Below, in pieces: positions 38,737-46,994 of a DNA stretch of 64,000 bases. Below the pieces are notes generated by a model. That model was not told where the DNA came from. It ran no database searches and worked only from the letters and a program-made list of their open reading frames with translations. This DNA comes from WHSW01 sp963767285 (GTDB lineage Bacteria > Actinomycetota > Thermoleophilia > Solirubrobacterales > 70-9), in contig CAVYDJ010000003.1 of NCBI GenBank assembly GCA_963767285.1, forward strand, positions 186,001-250,000. The letters are read 5' to 3'. The position numbers were made by a program, and so were the translations under genes. The first letter of the stretch is position 1, and the number at the start of each line of letters is the position of its first letter.

Positions 38737-40302
38737 CTATGCCTCGGGCCGGACCTGGCTCTCGACCGGGATCTCGGGTGAGTCCGGTGTGCGCAGCTTC
38801 GGGATGATCGAGTAGGCGACCGCGGCACCGGCGAGCGCGACCAGCGCCGAGAGCTTCAGGGTCGAGGCGAAGGCGGCGTCGAAGACCTCGCGCGCGTCCT
38901 GTTCGAGCTCGTGGGCCTCGTGGGCCGACAGGCCCTGCAGCGCCTCCTTGCCGGTCTTGCCGCCGGCGAGCAGGTTGTGGACGTGGGTCTCCTCGACCGC
39001 GCTCAGGTTCCCGCTCGCCTCCTCGGAGTGCAGCTTCGTCGTCTCCAGCGTGGCGAGCACAGAGCCCATGATCGCCAGGCCGATCGTGCCGCCGATCAGG
39101 CGCGAGGTGTTGTAGACGCCCGAGATCATGCCCCGGTTGAGCGCCGTCGCGCTGGCCATGATCGCCGCCGTCATCGACGGCAGTGCGACAGCGGCGCCGA
39201 AACCGAAGACGACCATCCCGGGCAGCATCGGGAGGTAGTTCGTTCCGGTGGTCGCGCCGACTCCGACCAGAAAGACGCCGATCGCGGCGCCGAACATCCC
39301 CGCGGTGACCACGGTGCGTGACCCGGCGAGGCCGAGCAGCCATCCGGAGAGCAGCGAGCCGACGCAGAGCGGGATCGTCATCGGCAGCATCAGCGCCCCG
39401 GTCGCCAGCGCCGAGTAGCCGAGCACGGTCTGCAGGTAGATAGCCAGCAGGACCGTGAGCCCCGTGAGCACGAACGGCACACAGAACGCGACCACGTTCG
39501 CCCCCAGCATCGGGCCGCGGATGATCGCCGGGTCGACGAGCGGCTCGGGCTCGCGGCGCTCGATCCTCAACCACGCGACGACCATGACGACGCCGGCGAC
39601 GAGCAGCCCGATCGTCGCCACCGAGTCCCAGCCGAGCGTGGGCGCCTGCATCAGGCCGAGCGTCAGCGCGGTCAGCCCGACCGCGAGCGTGAACAGCCCC
39701 GGCAGGTCGAGCCCGGGCGGATGCTCGAGGCGCCGCTCGGGGACGTAGCGCACGACGATCGCGAGCACGAGCACGGAGAACGGCACGTTGATGAAGAAGA
39801 TCAACCGCCAGCCGCCGAGCGTGATCAGAAGGCCGCCGACCAGCGCGCCGACCGAGACCCCGATGCTGCCGACCCCGGTCAGCACCCCCATCGGCTTGCC
39901 GAGCGAGCGGCCGGCGAACGCGTCGGTGACCATCGCCACGTTGCCGGGCGTCATGATCGCCGCGCCGAACCCCTGAAGCGCCCGGGCGGCGATCAGGACC
40001 CCGGTCGACGGCGCCAGCCCGGAGAGCATCGATCCGGTGATGAAGATCACGACCCCGGCGAGGAACACCCGCCGCCGCCCGAGCAGGTCGCCCGCTCGCC
40101 CGCCGACGATCGCAAAGGTGCCCATCGTCAGCAGGTAGGCGTTGATGATCCACTGCTGGGAGACGTCGGAGGCGTCGAGCTCCTGCTGGATCGTCGGCAG
40201 GGCGACGCGAACGACCGAGACGTCGATCGTCATCATCCCGAGCGCCAGGGTGGCGGCTGCCAGCACCCACCACCGCCGCGTCTCGGAGCTCGCGGGCGGC
40301 AT
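38737..40302 (-). CDS. MFS drug:H+ antiporter, DHA2 (EmrB/QacA) family
   Basis: The 521-residue protein has about 14 membrane helices. It carries the DHA2 signature: TIDVSVVRVALPTIQQELDA (motif D1), AYLLTMGTFAIVGGRAGDLLG RRR (motif A), RALQGFGAAIMTPGNVAMV (motif C-like) and LINVPF-like FFINVPFSVLVLAI. It is expected to export hydrophobic compounds across the inner membrane. ATG 40302 is preceded at 6 nt by TAGCCT (40314-40309, minus strand), the leaderless pattern. It is convergent with the secreted protein at 37724 and lies 31 bp downstream of the multicopper oxidase on the same strand. Confidence 0.92.
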   Translation of the reverse strand: MPPASSETRRWWVLAAATLALGMMTIDVSVVRVALPTIQQELDASDVSQQWIINAYLLTMGTFAIVGGRAGDLLGRRRVFLAGVVIFITGSMLSGLAPSTGVLIAARALQGFGAAIMTPGNVAMVTDAFAGRSLGKPMGVLTGVGSIGVSVGALVGGLLITLGGWRLIFFINVPFSVLVLAIVVRYVPERRLEHPPGLDLPGLFTLAVGLTALTLGLMQAPTLGWDSVATIGLLVAGVVMVVAWLRIERREPEPLVDPAIIRGPMLGANVVAFCVPFVLTGLTVLLAIYLQTVLGYSALATGALMLPMTIPLCVGSLLSGWLLGLAGSRTVVTAGMFGAAIGVFLVGVGATTGTNYLPMLPGMVVFGFGAAVALPSMTAAIMASATALNRGMISGVYNTSRLIGGTIGLAIMGSVLATLETTKLHSEEASGNLSAVEETHVHNLLAGGKTGKEALQGLSAHEAHELEQDAREVFDAAFASTLKLSALVALAGAAVAYSIIPKLRTPDSPEIPVESQVRPEA

Positions 40303-40308
40303 TGGCGA

Positions 40309-40314
40309 AGGCTA
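40309..40314 (-). promoter_or_regulatory. Putative leaderless -10 TAGCCT
   Basis: Minus-strand TAGCCT ends 6 nt before ATG 40302. It gives the MFS gene a promoter separate from the multicopper oxidase gene upstream. No -35 recognised. Confidence 0.4.
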
Positions 40315-40333
40315 GGTCAGGTTGCGGCGGCGG

Positions 40334-41908
40334 CTACTTGACGATGCGGACGATGCCCATCATGCCGTTGTCCTCGTGCCCGAGGACGTGGCAGTGGTAG
40401 ACGAACTTGCCGGTGAAGTCGGTCGGCCGGGTGCGCATCGTGACGCTGCCGTTCGGCGGGATCGAAACGTCATCGTCGTAGTTGAGCCCGTGCACCCGCT
40501 GTCCGTTGATCTTCGTCAGCTGGTAGTCGTTGATGTGGATGTGGAAGGTGTGCCAGAAGGTCGTCGTGTTCTCGATCTTCCACTGCTCGACGTCGTTGAG
40601 CTGCATCGTCTCGTCCGGGGCCAGGTCCTCATCGTTGAACTGCTCGCCGTTGATGTAGAAGTTCGGCGGGTCCTGGCTGTAGATCAGTTTGTGGCGCTGA
40701 TCGACCGGGAAGTCGCGCAGGTCCTCGAGGTCGGCGACCCCGCGCGGCGTGTTCGGGTCGTTGACCGCGTCGCCGGCGGAGACCACGGTCGCCAGCGTCT
40801 GCTGCGGCTGGGTGAAGGTCGGAGTCGGCTGGAACGGCAGGTTGAGCAGCTCGTACTTGCCGGCGGTGCCGCCGCGGATCAGCACCTCGCGGCGCGATGA
40901 CGGCGCGATAACCATCACCTGCTGGCGCTGCTTCTTGTCGACGTAGTTGCCGTCGCGGGCGAGGAGCTGGAACGAGCCGCCGGTCAGCTGCAGCTTCAAA
41001 AACGCGCCCGAGCTGGCGTTGTAGATCCGCCAGCGCTGCAGCTCGCCGGGCTCGATCGGGATCTCCGGGCTGAGCTCGCCGTTGACGTAGAACAACGCGG
41101 AGCTGCCGCCCGGGAACGGGAGCGTCTCGCCGTTGCTGACCGCGGTCTCCTGGATCACCAGGTCGCGCGTGCCGATGCTGGCGTACTCGGGGTCGTCGTC
41201 GAGGCCGCCCTGGATGATGATCCCGCCCGCCATCCCGGCGAAGACCTGGGGGTTGGTCTGGCCGTGCAGGTGCGGGTGGTACCAGTAGGCGCCCGGCGGG
41301 TGGTCGAGCGGCAGGTTGTACTGGTACTGGAAGTCGTCGTTCGGCAGGATCGTGCGGAAGACGTTGTCGCCTGGGACGTGCGGCGAGACGTGGAAGCCGT
41401 GCGTGTGGAGGTTCGTCTCGCCGGGGTGCATACCGGTGTAGTTGGCGGCGACCATGTTGTTCTGGACGTGGACGTTGACCTGGTCGCCCGGGCACGCGAC
41501 CCAGGTCGGGCCGGGGAACTGGCCGTTGTAGGAGGTCGTCATGACGCTCTGGCCGTTGATCTCGGTCGGCTGCAGCGCCGCGGTCAGGTCGACGTCGAGG
41601 ACGCCGTTGTCGCTGAACAGGTACTCGGGCTCCGGGAAGGAGTCGTGGATCATGTTGTCCCGGTTGGCGGGACATTCGCTGGCCCCGCCGCCGCGCTTGT
41701 AGAGCGCCGGGTTGATGGTCGACGAGGAGAGGTGGCCCTTGGAGTGCGCCTGGGCGACCTCCTCGCCGCCCAGTCCGATCGCGTGATGGAGCCCGTCATG
41801 GGGGACCGCCTGGTGGATGACGGGGACGGCGATCAGCGCGCCGAGGGCGATCGAAAGCATGCGCCGCCTTCCCGCCCGTCCCCGCCCTGTGGTGCTGCTC
41901 GGTCCGAT
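40334..41908 (-). CDS. Secreted multicopper oxidase (Tat signal)
   Basis: All four copper-binding segments are present: NLHTHGFHVSP, YWYHPHLHGQTNP, FWHTFHIHINDYQL and YHCHVLGHEDNGMMG. This is therefore a three-domain laccase/CueO-type enzyme using O2. The N-terminus RAGRRRMLSIALGALIAVPV looks like a Tat signal, the usual export route for these oxidases. Starting at ATG 41860 (GGGAAGG 6 nt upstream) would remove the arginines. TTG 41923 keeps them but overlaps the likely -10. ATC 41908, 6 nt after TATATT, also keeps them and is used here as the best fit, with low certainty. It diverges from a CDGSH protein. Confidence 0.9.
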   Translation of the reverse strand: MGPSSTTGRGRAGRRRMLSIALGALIAVPVIHQAVPHDGLHHAIGLGGEEVAQAHSKGHLSSSTINPALYKRGGGASECPANRDNMIHDSFPEPEYLFSDNGVLDVDLTAALQPTEINGQSVMTTSYNGQFPGPTWVACPGDQVNVHVQNNMVAANYTGMHPGETNLHTHGFHVSPHVPGDNVFRTILPNDDFQYQYNLPLDHPPGAYWYHPHLHGQTNPQVFAGMAGGIIIQGGLDDDPEYASIGTRDLVIQETAVSNGETLPFPGGSSALFYVNGELSPEIPIEPGELQRWRIYNASSGAFLKLQLTGGSFQLLARDGNYVDKKQRQQVMVIAPSSRREVLIRGGTAGKYELLNLPFQPTPTFTQPQQTLATVVSAGDAVNDPNTPRGVADLEDLRDFPVDQRHKLIYSQDPPNFYINGEQFNDEDLAPDETMQLNDVEQWKIENTTTFWHTFHIHINDYQLTKINGQRVHGLNYDDDVSIPPNGSVTMRTRPTDFTGKFVYHCHVLGHEDNGMMGIVRIVK

Positions 41909-41914
41909 GGCGCG

Positions 41915-41922
41915 AATATACA
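41915..41922. promoter_or_regulatory. Overlapping divergent -10 elements (aatataca)
   Basis: Minus-strand TATATT (41920-41915) is 6 nt before ATC 41908, and plus-strand TATACA (41917-41922) is 8 nt before ATG 41931. This AT-rich core is conspicuous in the GC-rich surroundings. Confidence 0.45.
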
Positions 41923-41930
41923 ACAGCCCT

Positions 41931-42215
41931 ATGGACGCCAGGAACGAGCCCGAGGTCGAGATCGTGGTGCGTGACTCGGGCTCGTACCGGGTCTACGGAC
42001 CGGTCCGCGTCGTCGACGCCGACGGCAACCCATACGACCTCGACGTCAAGCGGATCGGCGGCAGCTTCGTTTCGCTCTGCCGCTGCGGCGGCTCGAGCAC
42101 GAAGCCGTTCTGCGACGGCTCCCATAAGCGCAACGGCTTCGAGGCCTGCGAGCGGGCGACGGACCCCGAGTGGCGGACGGGTCCCGGCGGCCCGGGCTTC
42201 CAGGCCGACCCCTAG
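41931..42215 (+). CDS. CDGSH-type iron-sulfur domain protein
   Basis: The 94-residue protein has the 2Fe-2S signature CRCGGSSTKPFCDGSHKRNG (C-x-C-x7-C-x3-H, about residues 47-66) of mitoNEET-like CDGSH proteins. A short beta N-terminus precedes it (VEIVVRDSGSYRVYGPVRVV). ATG 41931 gives a normal length; the longer frame from 41817 runs over the divergent oxidase. Such small proteins carry redox-active or transferable clusters. It stops 3 bp from the convergent SDR gene stop (the two end regions overlap by 4 nt). Confidence 0.88.
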   Translation: MDARNEPEVEIVVRDSGSYRVYGPVRVVDADGNPYDLDVKRIGGSFVSLCRCGGSSTKPFCDGSHKRNGFEACERATDPEWRTGPGGPGFQADP

Positions 42216-43096
42216 GCGCCCAGGACGTCGCCCATGCGTCGCGGCTCGACCCCGAGCGACTCCGCGTCGGCGGTGCCGCGCTCGGAGACCATCGGGACCT
42301 CCATCAGCTCGGCCTCCTCCCACGTTGCGAAGACGGCGTCGCCGAACGCCCGCCGCAGCCCCGTCAACCCGAGCTGAACGAGTCCGATCGGCACGTGAAC
42401 GAGCGGCCGCTCGCGCCCGGCGGCCCGGGCGATCAGTCGCGCGATCTCGTCGTAGGTGAGGCGCTGCGGACCGGCGAGCTCGAGCCGCCGAGTGCCCCCG
42501 TTCCCCGCGGCCAGGTCGGCGACCACGCTGCGGGCGACGTCGTCGGCCCAAATCGGCTCGTAGACGGACTCGCCCTCGCCGGAGACCGGCAGCACCGGGA
42601 GCAGCGCCAGGCGGCGCATCGTCGTCACCCAGGGATCGTCGCGGTCGTAGACGATCGAGGGCGCGAACACGGTCGCGTCGATGTCCGCGTCGAGCACCGC
42701 GCGCTCGGCGATCGCTTTCGCCCGGAAGAAGCGGGTGCGCTGGAACTCGGTTGCCCCGATCGCCGAGAAGAAGACGAAGCGATTCGCGCCCGCCTCCTCG
42801 GCCGCGCGCAGCAGGCGGGCGGTGGCGAGCCCGTTGAGCTCCTCGACCGGCGCCTTGGGCTGGTCGCGGATCGCGGCGGCGAGATGGATCACGGTGTCGA
42901 CGCCGCGCAGCGCCTGGCGGACGACGCGTGGATCCGCGAGCTCGATCAGGTCGCCGAGCGCGATCCTGACCTCGACCCGCAGCCGGCCCAGCTTGCGCGG
43001 GTCGCGGACCAGGACCCGGACCTCGTCGCCGCGCTCGAGCAGCTTCGGTACCAGCGCCTGCCCCACCGTTCCGGTTGCGCCCGTGACGAGGATCAT
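42212..43096 (-). CDS. NAD(P)-binding SDR-like protein (NmrA/NDUFA9-like)
   Basis: The 294-residue atypical SDR begins MILVTGATGTVGQALVPKLL with the glycine-rich loop TGATGTVG. It then has VRDPRKL, the NADP-discriminating region, DTVIHLAAAIRDQPKAPVEE, and NRFVFFSAIGA in place of the catalytic Tyr/Lys motif. This is the pattern of NmrA-like or complex-I-NDUFA9-like proteins, which bind NAD(P)H and may sense redox or reduce quinone-linked substrates. ATG 43096 is preceded at 8 nt by minus-strand TAGAGT, which overlaps the divergent ferredoxin -10. Confidence 0.85.
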   Translation of the reverse strand: MILVTGATGTVGQALVPKLLERGDEVRVLVRDPRKLGRLRVEVRIALGDLIELADPRVVRQALRGVDTVIHLAAAIRDQPKAPVEELNGLATARLLRAAEEAGANRFVFFSAIGATEFQRTRFFRAKAIAERAVLDADIDATVFAPSIVYDRDDPWVTTMRRLALLPVLPVSGEGESVYEPIWADDVARSVVADLAAGNGGTRRLELAGPQRLTYDEIARLIARAAGRERPLVHVPIGLVQLGLTGLRRAFGDAVFATWEEAELMEVPMVSERGTADAESLGVEPRRMGDVLGA

Positions 43097-43104
43097 GCCC
43101 GGGC

Positions 43105-43114
43105 ACTCTAGAAT
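43105..43114. promoter_or_regulatory. Overlapping divergent -10 elements (actctagaat)
   Basis: Plus-strand TAGAAT (43109-43114) would transcribe the ferredoxin with a ~50-nt leader carrying a Shine-Dalgarno. Minus-strand TAGAGT (43110-43105) serves the SDR gene with almost no leader. The eight bases actctaga also occur in the polX divergent promoter at 62918. Confidence 0.5.
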
Positions 43115-43172
43115 GCGCCGCTCCGCACACCCAACGTTCGAAGCAAGAGAAGAAAGAGGAAGGGCAAAGACC

Positions 43173-43436
43173 TTGGCTTACGTCATCGCCGAACCCTGCA
43201 TCGGGCAGAAGGACAACTCCTGCGTCGAGGTGTGCCCGGTCGACTGCATTCACCCGACGCCCGACGAGCCGGACTACGACAACGTCGAGCAGCTCTACAT
43301 CGATCCGGACGAGTGCATCGACTGCGACGCGTGCGTCGAGGCCTGCCCGGTCGACGCCTGCTTCGCCGAGGATCAGCTCCCGGAGGAGTGGGCCAAGTAC
43401 ACGCCGATCAACGCCGAGTACTTCGCGGGCAGCTGA
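43173..43436 (+). CDS. fdxA: 7Fe-type (3Fe-4S/4Fe-4S) ferredoxin
   Basis: The 87-residue protein begins (TTG) AYVIAEPCIGQKDNSCVEVC and has the cluster motifs C-x7-C-x3-CP and C-IDCDACVEACPVDACF. This matches the actinobacterial FdxA/seven-iron type. It transfers electrons in the cytoplasm and could serve the P450 at 36376, though it is 5 kb away. TTG 43173 is chosen because the domain starts right there and a purine-rich Shine-Dalgarno (AGAGGAAGGG, 43155-43164) precedes it. It is followed by a convergent gene with only 10 bp between stops. Confidence 0.93.
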   Translation: MAYVIAEPCIGQKDNSCVEVCPVDCIHPTPDEPDYDNVEQLYIDPDECIDCDACVEACPVDACFAEDQLPEEWAKYTPINAEYFAGS

Positions 43437-43446
43437 GCGCCAACAC

Positions 43447-45375
43447 CTACTTCTTGAGCTTCAGCGTCTTGGTCTGACTGGCGGCGGTCCCGCCCGTCGG
43501 TGTGAAGGTGAGCTTCGCGCTCACCTTCAGCTTGCCCTTCGCCTTCAGCTTCTGCTTCGCGGGCTTGGTCAGCTTCAGCTTGATCTTCAGCGTCCCGGGC
43601 CCCCCGGTGGTGGTGGAGGGCTTCAGCAATGCCTTCTTCGACGCGTTGGCGTCGCTGACATCGAGCCGGCCGTTCGACTCGACCGTGACGCTGAGCGTCG
43701 TGCCCTTGACCTTGCCGGTCGTGAACGAGTTGCTGGGTGGGGTGGTGCCACCGCCGCCTCCGCCACCGGCCGCGCAGCCGGTCGCGGTCGTGTTGGCCTG
43801 GGTGGGGCAGGCATCTGAGGCGTCGGGAACGCCGTCGTTGTCGTCGTCGGCGTCGCAGGCGTCGCCATCCGTGTCGACATCGTTGTTCGCCTGGTCCGCG
43901 TTGGCCGCGCCTGGGCAGTTGTCGGACGTGTCGGCGACCCCGTCACCGTCGGTGTCGATCGGTCCGCCCCCGCCGCCGGTCGGGTCGGCGAACTTCTGAA
44001 CCCGGTGCGCCTGCGTGTCGGCGACGAACAGGTCGCCGGCGGCGTTGAGCGCCAGGCCCGCGGGCTGGAGGAACTGGCCACCGGTCGCATTGACGCCGCT
44101 CCCGAAGAGGCCGATCTTGCAGTTTGCCGCCACGGTGCAGATCTCGAACCCGGTACCGCCACCGCTGTCGACGTCCTGTCCCCAGGTGGCGACGAAGTTG
44201 CCGGATCCGTCGAACCTCTGGACCCGCTGTGCATCCGTGTCGGTCGCGTAGACGTTGCCGGCGCTGTCGACGGCAACGCCCTCGGGGTCGTCGAACTCGC
44301 CACCCAGGAAACCGCCCCCTGGCGCTTCTCCCTCGAGGCCCGCTTTGCAGTTCGCCGCGGCGATGCAGACCTCGGCCACGGCGGGAGCGCCCGGGATCAC
44401 GTCCTTGCCCCAGGCGCGCTGAAATGTCCCGGCCGTGCTCAGTTGGTGAATCCGCTCGTTGTCGCGGTCGGCGACCGAGATCACGCCGCTGCGGATCGCC
44501 AGGCCCTGCGGGGTGTCGAACTCGCCGCCGAGCCCGCCCGAGACGCCGTTCTTGCAGTTGGCCTGGTTCGTGCAGATCTCGGTCCCGCCGCCGGCGGGCG
44601 TCTCGACATCCTTGCCCCACGCAGCGACGAAGCCGCCCGTGGAGTCGAACACCTGGATCCGATCTCGTCCGCTGTCGGAGACGAAGACCCGATCCGTGCT
44701 CGGGTCGACCGCGAGTCCCGGCTGGCCGCTGAAGCTAAAGGTCCCCCCCGCCGACGAGCCGGTGCTCGCTCCCGTCTTGCAGCTGGCGGCACTGGCGCAG
44801 ATCTGCGGGCCGGTCGTCACATCCGTATGAACGTCCGAGCCCCACGCGAGTTGGAAGGTCAGTGCCGAGTTGAACTTCGAGATCCGCGAGCCGTCCACCT
44901 CGAGCACGTAGACGTTGCCGGCGCTGTCGAAGCCGACGGCCGTCGGCCGGTCGAGCTCGCCGCCGACTCCTGTAGTCACCGCGCCCGCCTGGCACTGCGA
45001 CGCGGCGGTGCAGATCTCGAACCCAGCGCCCCCCGCCTGGTCGACGTCCATGCCCCAGGCGCGGATGAAGTTGCCGTTGGAGTCGAAGACCTGGATCCGG
45101 TTCTCGTCGCTGTCGGCGACCCAAAGGTTGCCGCTAGCGTCGACCGCCGCCCCGGCCGGGTCATTGAACTCCCCTCCCAGAGTCCCGCTTCCGCTGCCGA
45201 GCTTGCAGTTCGCCGCGACCGTGCACGTCTCCGGCCCGGTCGGGGCGCCGGCGATCACGTCGGAGCCCCAGAGACGCTCCCACGTCCCGTTCGCCGCCTG
45301 CGCGGGCGCTGCGACCGTCATTGCGATGACGACCGTCAGCAGAATGCCCAGTCCCAACGCTTGCCTTGCTTGCAC
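43447..45375 (-). CDS. Secreted NHL-repeat protein with thrombospondin-type-3-like repeats
   Basis: A signal peptide (ARQALGLGILLTVVIAMTVA, cleaved near PAQAA) leads into six NHL propeller blades. Each has a WGxDV … C-x5-C-K-x-G … GGEF-x2-P-x-G pattern, with two cysteines per blade (CTVAANCKLG, CTAASQCQAG, CASAASCKTG, CTNQANCKNG, CIAAANCKAG, CTVAANCKIG). Ca-binding DTDGDGVADTSDNCPG and DADDDNDGVPDASDACP repeats follow, then a Lys-rich C-terminal beta domain (LKIKLKLTKPAKQKLKAKG). GTG 45375 is preferred because AAGGGAG lies 5 nt upstream; ATG 45390 is the alternative. An adhesive or surface role is inferred. Confidence 0.83.
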   Translation of the reverse strand: MQARQALGLGILLTVVIAMTVAAPAQAANGTWERLWGSDVIAGAPTGPETCTVAANCKLGSGSGTLGGEFNDPAGAAVDASGNLWVADSDENRIQVFDSNGNFIRAWGMDVDQAGGAGFEICTAASQCQAGAVTTGVGGELDRPTAVGFDSAGNVYVLEVDGSRISKFNSALTFQLAWGSDVHTDVTTGPQICASAASCKTGASTGSSAGGTFSFSGQPGLAVDPSTDRVFVSDSGRDRIQVFDSTGGFVAAWGKDVETPAGGGTEICTNQANCKNGVSGGLGGEFDTPQGLAIRSGVISVADRDNERIHQLSTAGTFQRAWGKDVIPGAPAVAEVCIAAANCKAGLEGEAPGGGFLGGEFDDPEGVAVDSAGNVYATDTDAQRVQRFDGSGNFVATWGQDVDSGGGTGFEICTVAANCKIGLFGSGVNATGGQFLQPAGLALNAAGDLFVADTQAHRVQKFADPTGGGGGPIDTDGDGVADTSDNCPGAANADQANNDVDTDGDACDADDDNDGVPDASDACPTQANTTATGCAAGGGGGGGTTPPSNSFTTGKVKGTTLSVTVESNGRLDVSDANASKKALLKPSTTTGGPGTLKIKLKLTKPAKQKLKAKGKLKVSAKLTFTPTGGTAASQTKTLKLKK

Positions 45376-45492
45376 GCCGTCTCCCTTCATCCGTGAACGG
45401 GAATGCTCCCGGCCGAGCGTCCAACCGCCGTCCAACGCCGCCGCCGATCCTCTCACAGCCTCGGTGCGCCGGTCGATGGGCGCAAGGCGGGC

Positions 45493-46080
45493 CTAGGGGC
45501 AGCCGAACGAGCTGAGCGCGGGGGGAGTCGCCGGCACGGTGAGCACGAGGCCGGCGGGAATGAGTCCCGCTAGCACGATCCCGTTGAGGACCGTTCGCAT
45601 CGCGTTTGCCTGAGTCACCACGGCGGGCATCGAGCTGCAGAGGGCCGCGACGTCCGGCAGGATCCCGTTGATCTGCCCGGCCAGCGTGTTGAGCTGGGAG
45701 GTGACGCCGTCGAGCTGCGTGGTGAGCGCATCGATCGCCGCCTGCTGGACGGCGATCGTCGCCAACAGCTCATCGATGTTCGCGGGCGAGCCCTGGGGGC
45801 CCGCCGGGCCCGCGGGACCGGCCGCGCCGCGCTTGCCCTTCTTGCCCTTCTTGCCCCAGGAGAGCTTCTTCTCGCCCTTGTGGCACTTGCCCTTCGGCGA
45901 GAACCTCATCACGCCCTTGTCGGGGCCCTTCTTCACCACGCAGGCGCGGACCTTCTTGCCCTTCGCCGAGGCATCCGGGGGTCCGAGCGAGGCGACGAGC
46001 AGCAGCGCGGCCGCCGCGACCGCGACGGCTACCAAGGTGCGCCCCAGCCTGGCGCCTACTGGATGCAGCCAGCCTTCCAT
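45493..46080 (-). CDS. Secreted protein with short collagen-like stretch
   Basis: The 195-residue protein has a signal peptide (TLVAVAVAAAALLLVASLGP, cleaved near DASAKG). A basic region follows, then Gly-x-y triplets (GKKGKKGKRGAAGPAGPAGP, about residues 80-100), and an alpha-helical coiled-coil-like segment with heptads (IDELLATIAVQQAAIDALTT, QLDGVTSQLNTLAGQINGIL). The short collagen-like region next to a coiled coil suggests a trimeric surface protein. The C-terminus holds cysteines (ALCSSMPAV, SSFGCP). ATG 46080 is chosen as it gives the normal signal; two upstream starts add 13 residues. Function is unknown. Confidence 0.75.
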   Translation of the reverse strand: MEGWLHPVGARLGRTLVAVAVAAAALLLVASLGPPDASAKGKKVRACVVKKGPDKGVMRFSPKGKCHKGEKKLSWGKKGKKGKRGAAGPAGPAGPQGSPANIDELLATIAVQQAAIDALTTQLDGVTSQLNTLAGQINGILPDVAALCSSMPAVVTQANAMRTVLNGIVLAGLIPAGLVLTVPATPPALSSFGCP

Positions 46081-46165
46081 GACTCTGCTCAACAACGACG
46101 ATATCGCCGGATCCGCCAATTATGAGAGCGATTTGGCCGAGTGGCCGAAGTATGCGGAAAACTAC
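46081..46165. other. AT-richer intergenic island
   Basis: This 85-bp gap between the collagen-like gene and a methyltransferase gene is clearly less GC-rich than its surroundings. On the minus strand TCATAAT (about 46126-46120) could be a -10 for the collagen-like gene. No RNA gene or repeat was recognised in it. Confidence 0.4.
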
Positions 46166-46990
46166 TTACTTGACTGCGCGCAGCGAGAACATGAGAGGCA
46201 GGCGTGGCTTGCCGACCGGCGGGCGGTAGACGACTCCGGCGCTGAGGAAGTCCTCATCCAGCTCGAGGTCGTCGAAACGCGGGAAGAGCGTGTAGTCGTG
46301 CTCGGAGAGCAGCTCGACCCGCAATCCCGCGCCGAGCACAGCGGCGACGATCTCCGAGAGCGGATGCGCCCACTCGCGGGTCGCGTTGTTGCGGGTCGGA
46401 ACGTCGAGGTCGGCGTAGCTGCCCTCCTCCTGATCGTCGAACGACACGCCCTCCGGATCGTGGAAGTAATCGAACGCGATCGTCGCGGTGTCTTCGTCGA
46501 AGACCCACGTGAACGGGTGGAATTCCGCCAGGTAGAGGAAGCCGCCGTCGGCCAGCAGCGAGGCGACCACGGAGGCCCACCGCGGCAGGTCCGGGAGCCA
46601 GTTGAGCGCCCCGAAGCCGGTGTAGACGATGTCGAAGCGCTCGCCGCCGAGCGCCTCGGCGGCGTCGTAGACGTCGGCCTGCACGAAGCGGGCATCGAGG
46701 CCGGTCTCGGCGGCCAGCGAGCTCGCGGCCTCGATCGCGGGTCCCGAGAAGTCGAGCCCGGCCACCGAGGCCCCGGCCCGCGCCCAGGACAGCGTGTCGA
46801 GCCCGAAGTGGCACTGCAGGTGGGCGAGCCGCTTGCCGCCGACGTCGCCGACCTCCTCGAGCTCGAACGGGCGCAGGGTCGACCCTCCTTCCCGGAAGCC
46901 GTCGACGTCATAGAACGCGCTGCCGACGTGGATCGGGACCCGCTCGTCCCACCAGTTGCGGTTGAGCTCGAGGTGCGGCTCCCCCGCCAC
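46166..46990 (-). CDS. Class I SAM-dependent methyltransferase
   Basis: The 274-residue protein (GTG start) has HLQCHFGLDTLSWARAGASV (motif I variant, H-L-x-C-x-F-G), VAGLDFSGPAIEAASSLAAE, FDIVYTGFGALNWLPDLPRW and GGFLYLAEFHPF. This is the pattern of a common actinobacterial methyltransferase-11/25-like family. The start is 4 bp after the mrp stop, so the two genes are cotranscribed. The substrate is not identifiable. Confidence 0.85.
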   Translation of the reverse strand: MAGEPHLELNRNWWDERVPIHVGSAFYDVDGFREGGSTLRPFELEEVGDVGGKRLAHLQCHFGLDTLSWARAGASVAGLDFSGPAIEAASSLAAETGLDARFVQADVYDAAEALGGERFDIVYTGFGALNWLPDLPRWASVVASLLADGGFLYLAEFHPFTWVFDEDTATIAFDYFHDPEGVSFDDQEEGSYADLDVPTRNNATREWAHPLSEIVAAVLGAGLRVELLSEHDYTLFPRFDDLELDEDFLSAGVVYRPPVGKPRLPLMFSLRAVK

Positions 46991-46994
46991 CGCG

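Noticed and set aside
46081..46165. Possible small RNA or tRNA in the AT-richer gap
   Set aside because: No cloverleaf or stable hairpin with T-run could be drawn.
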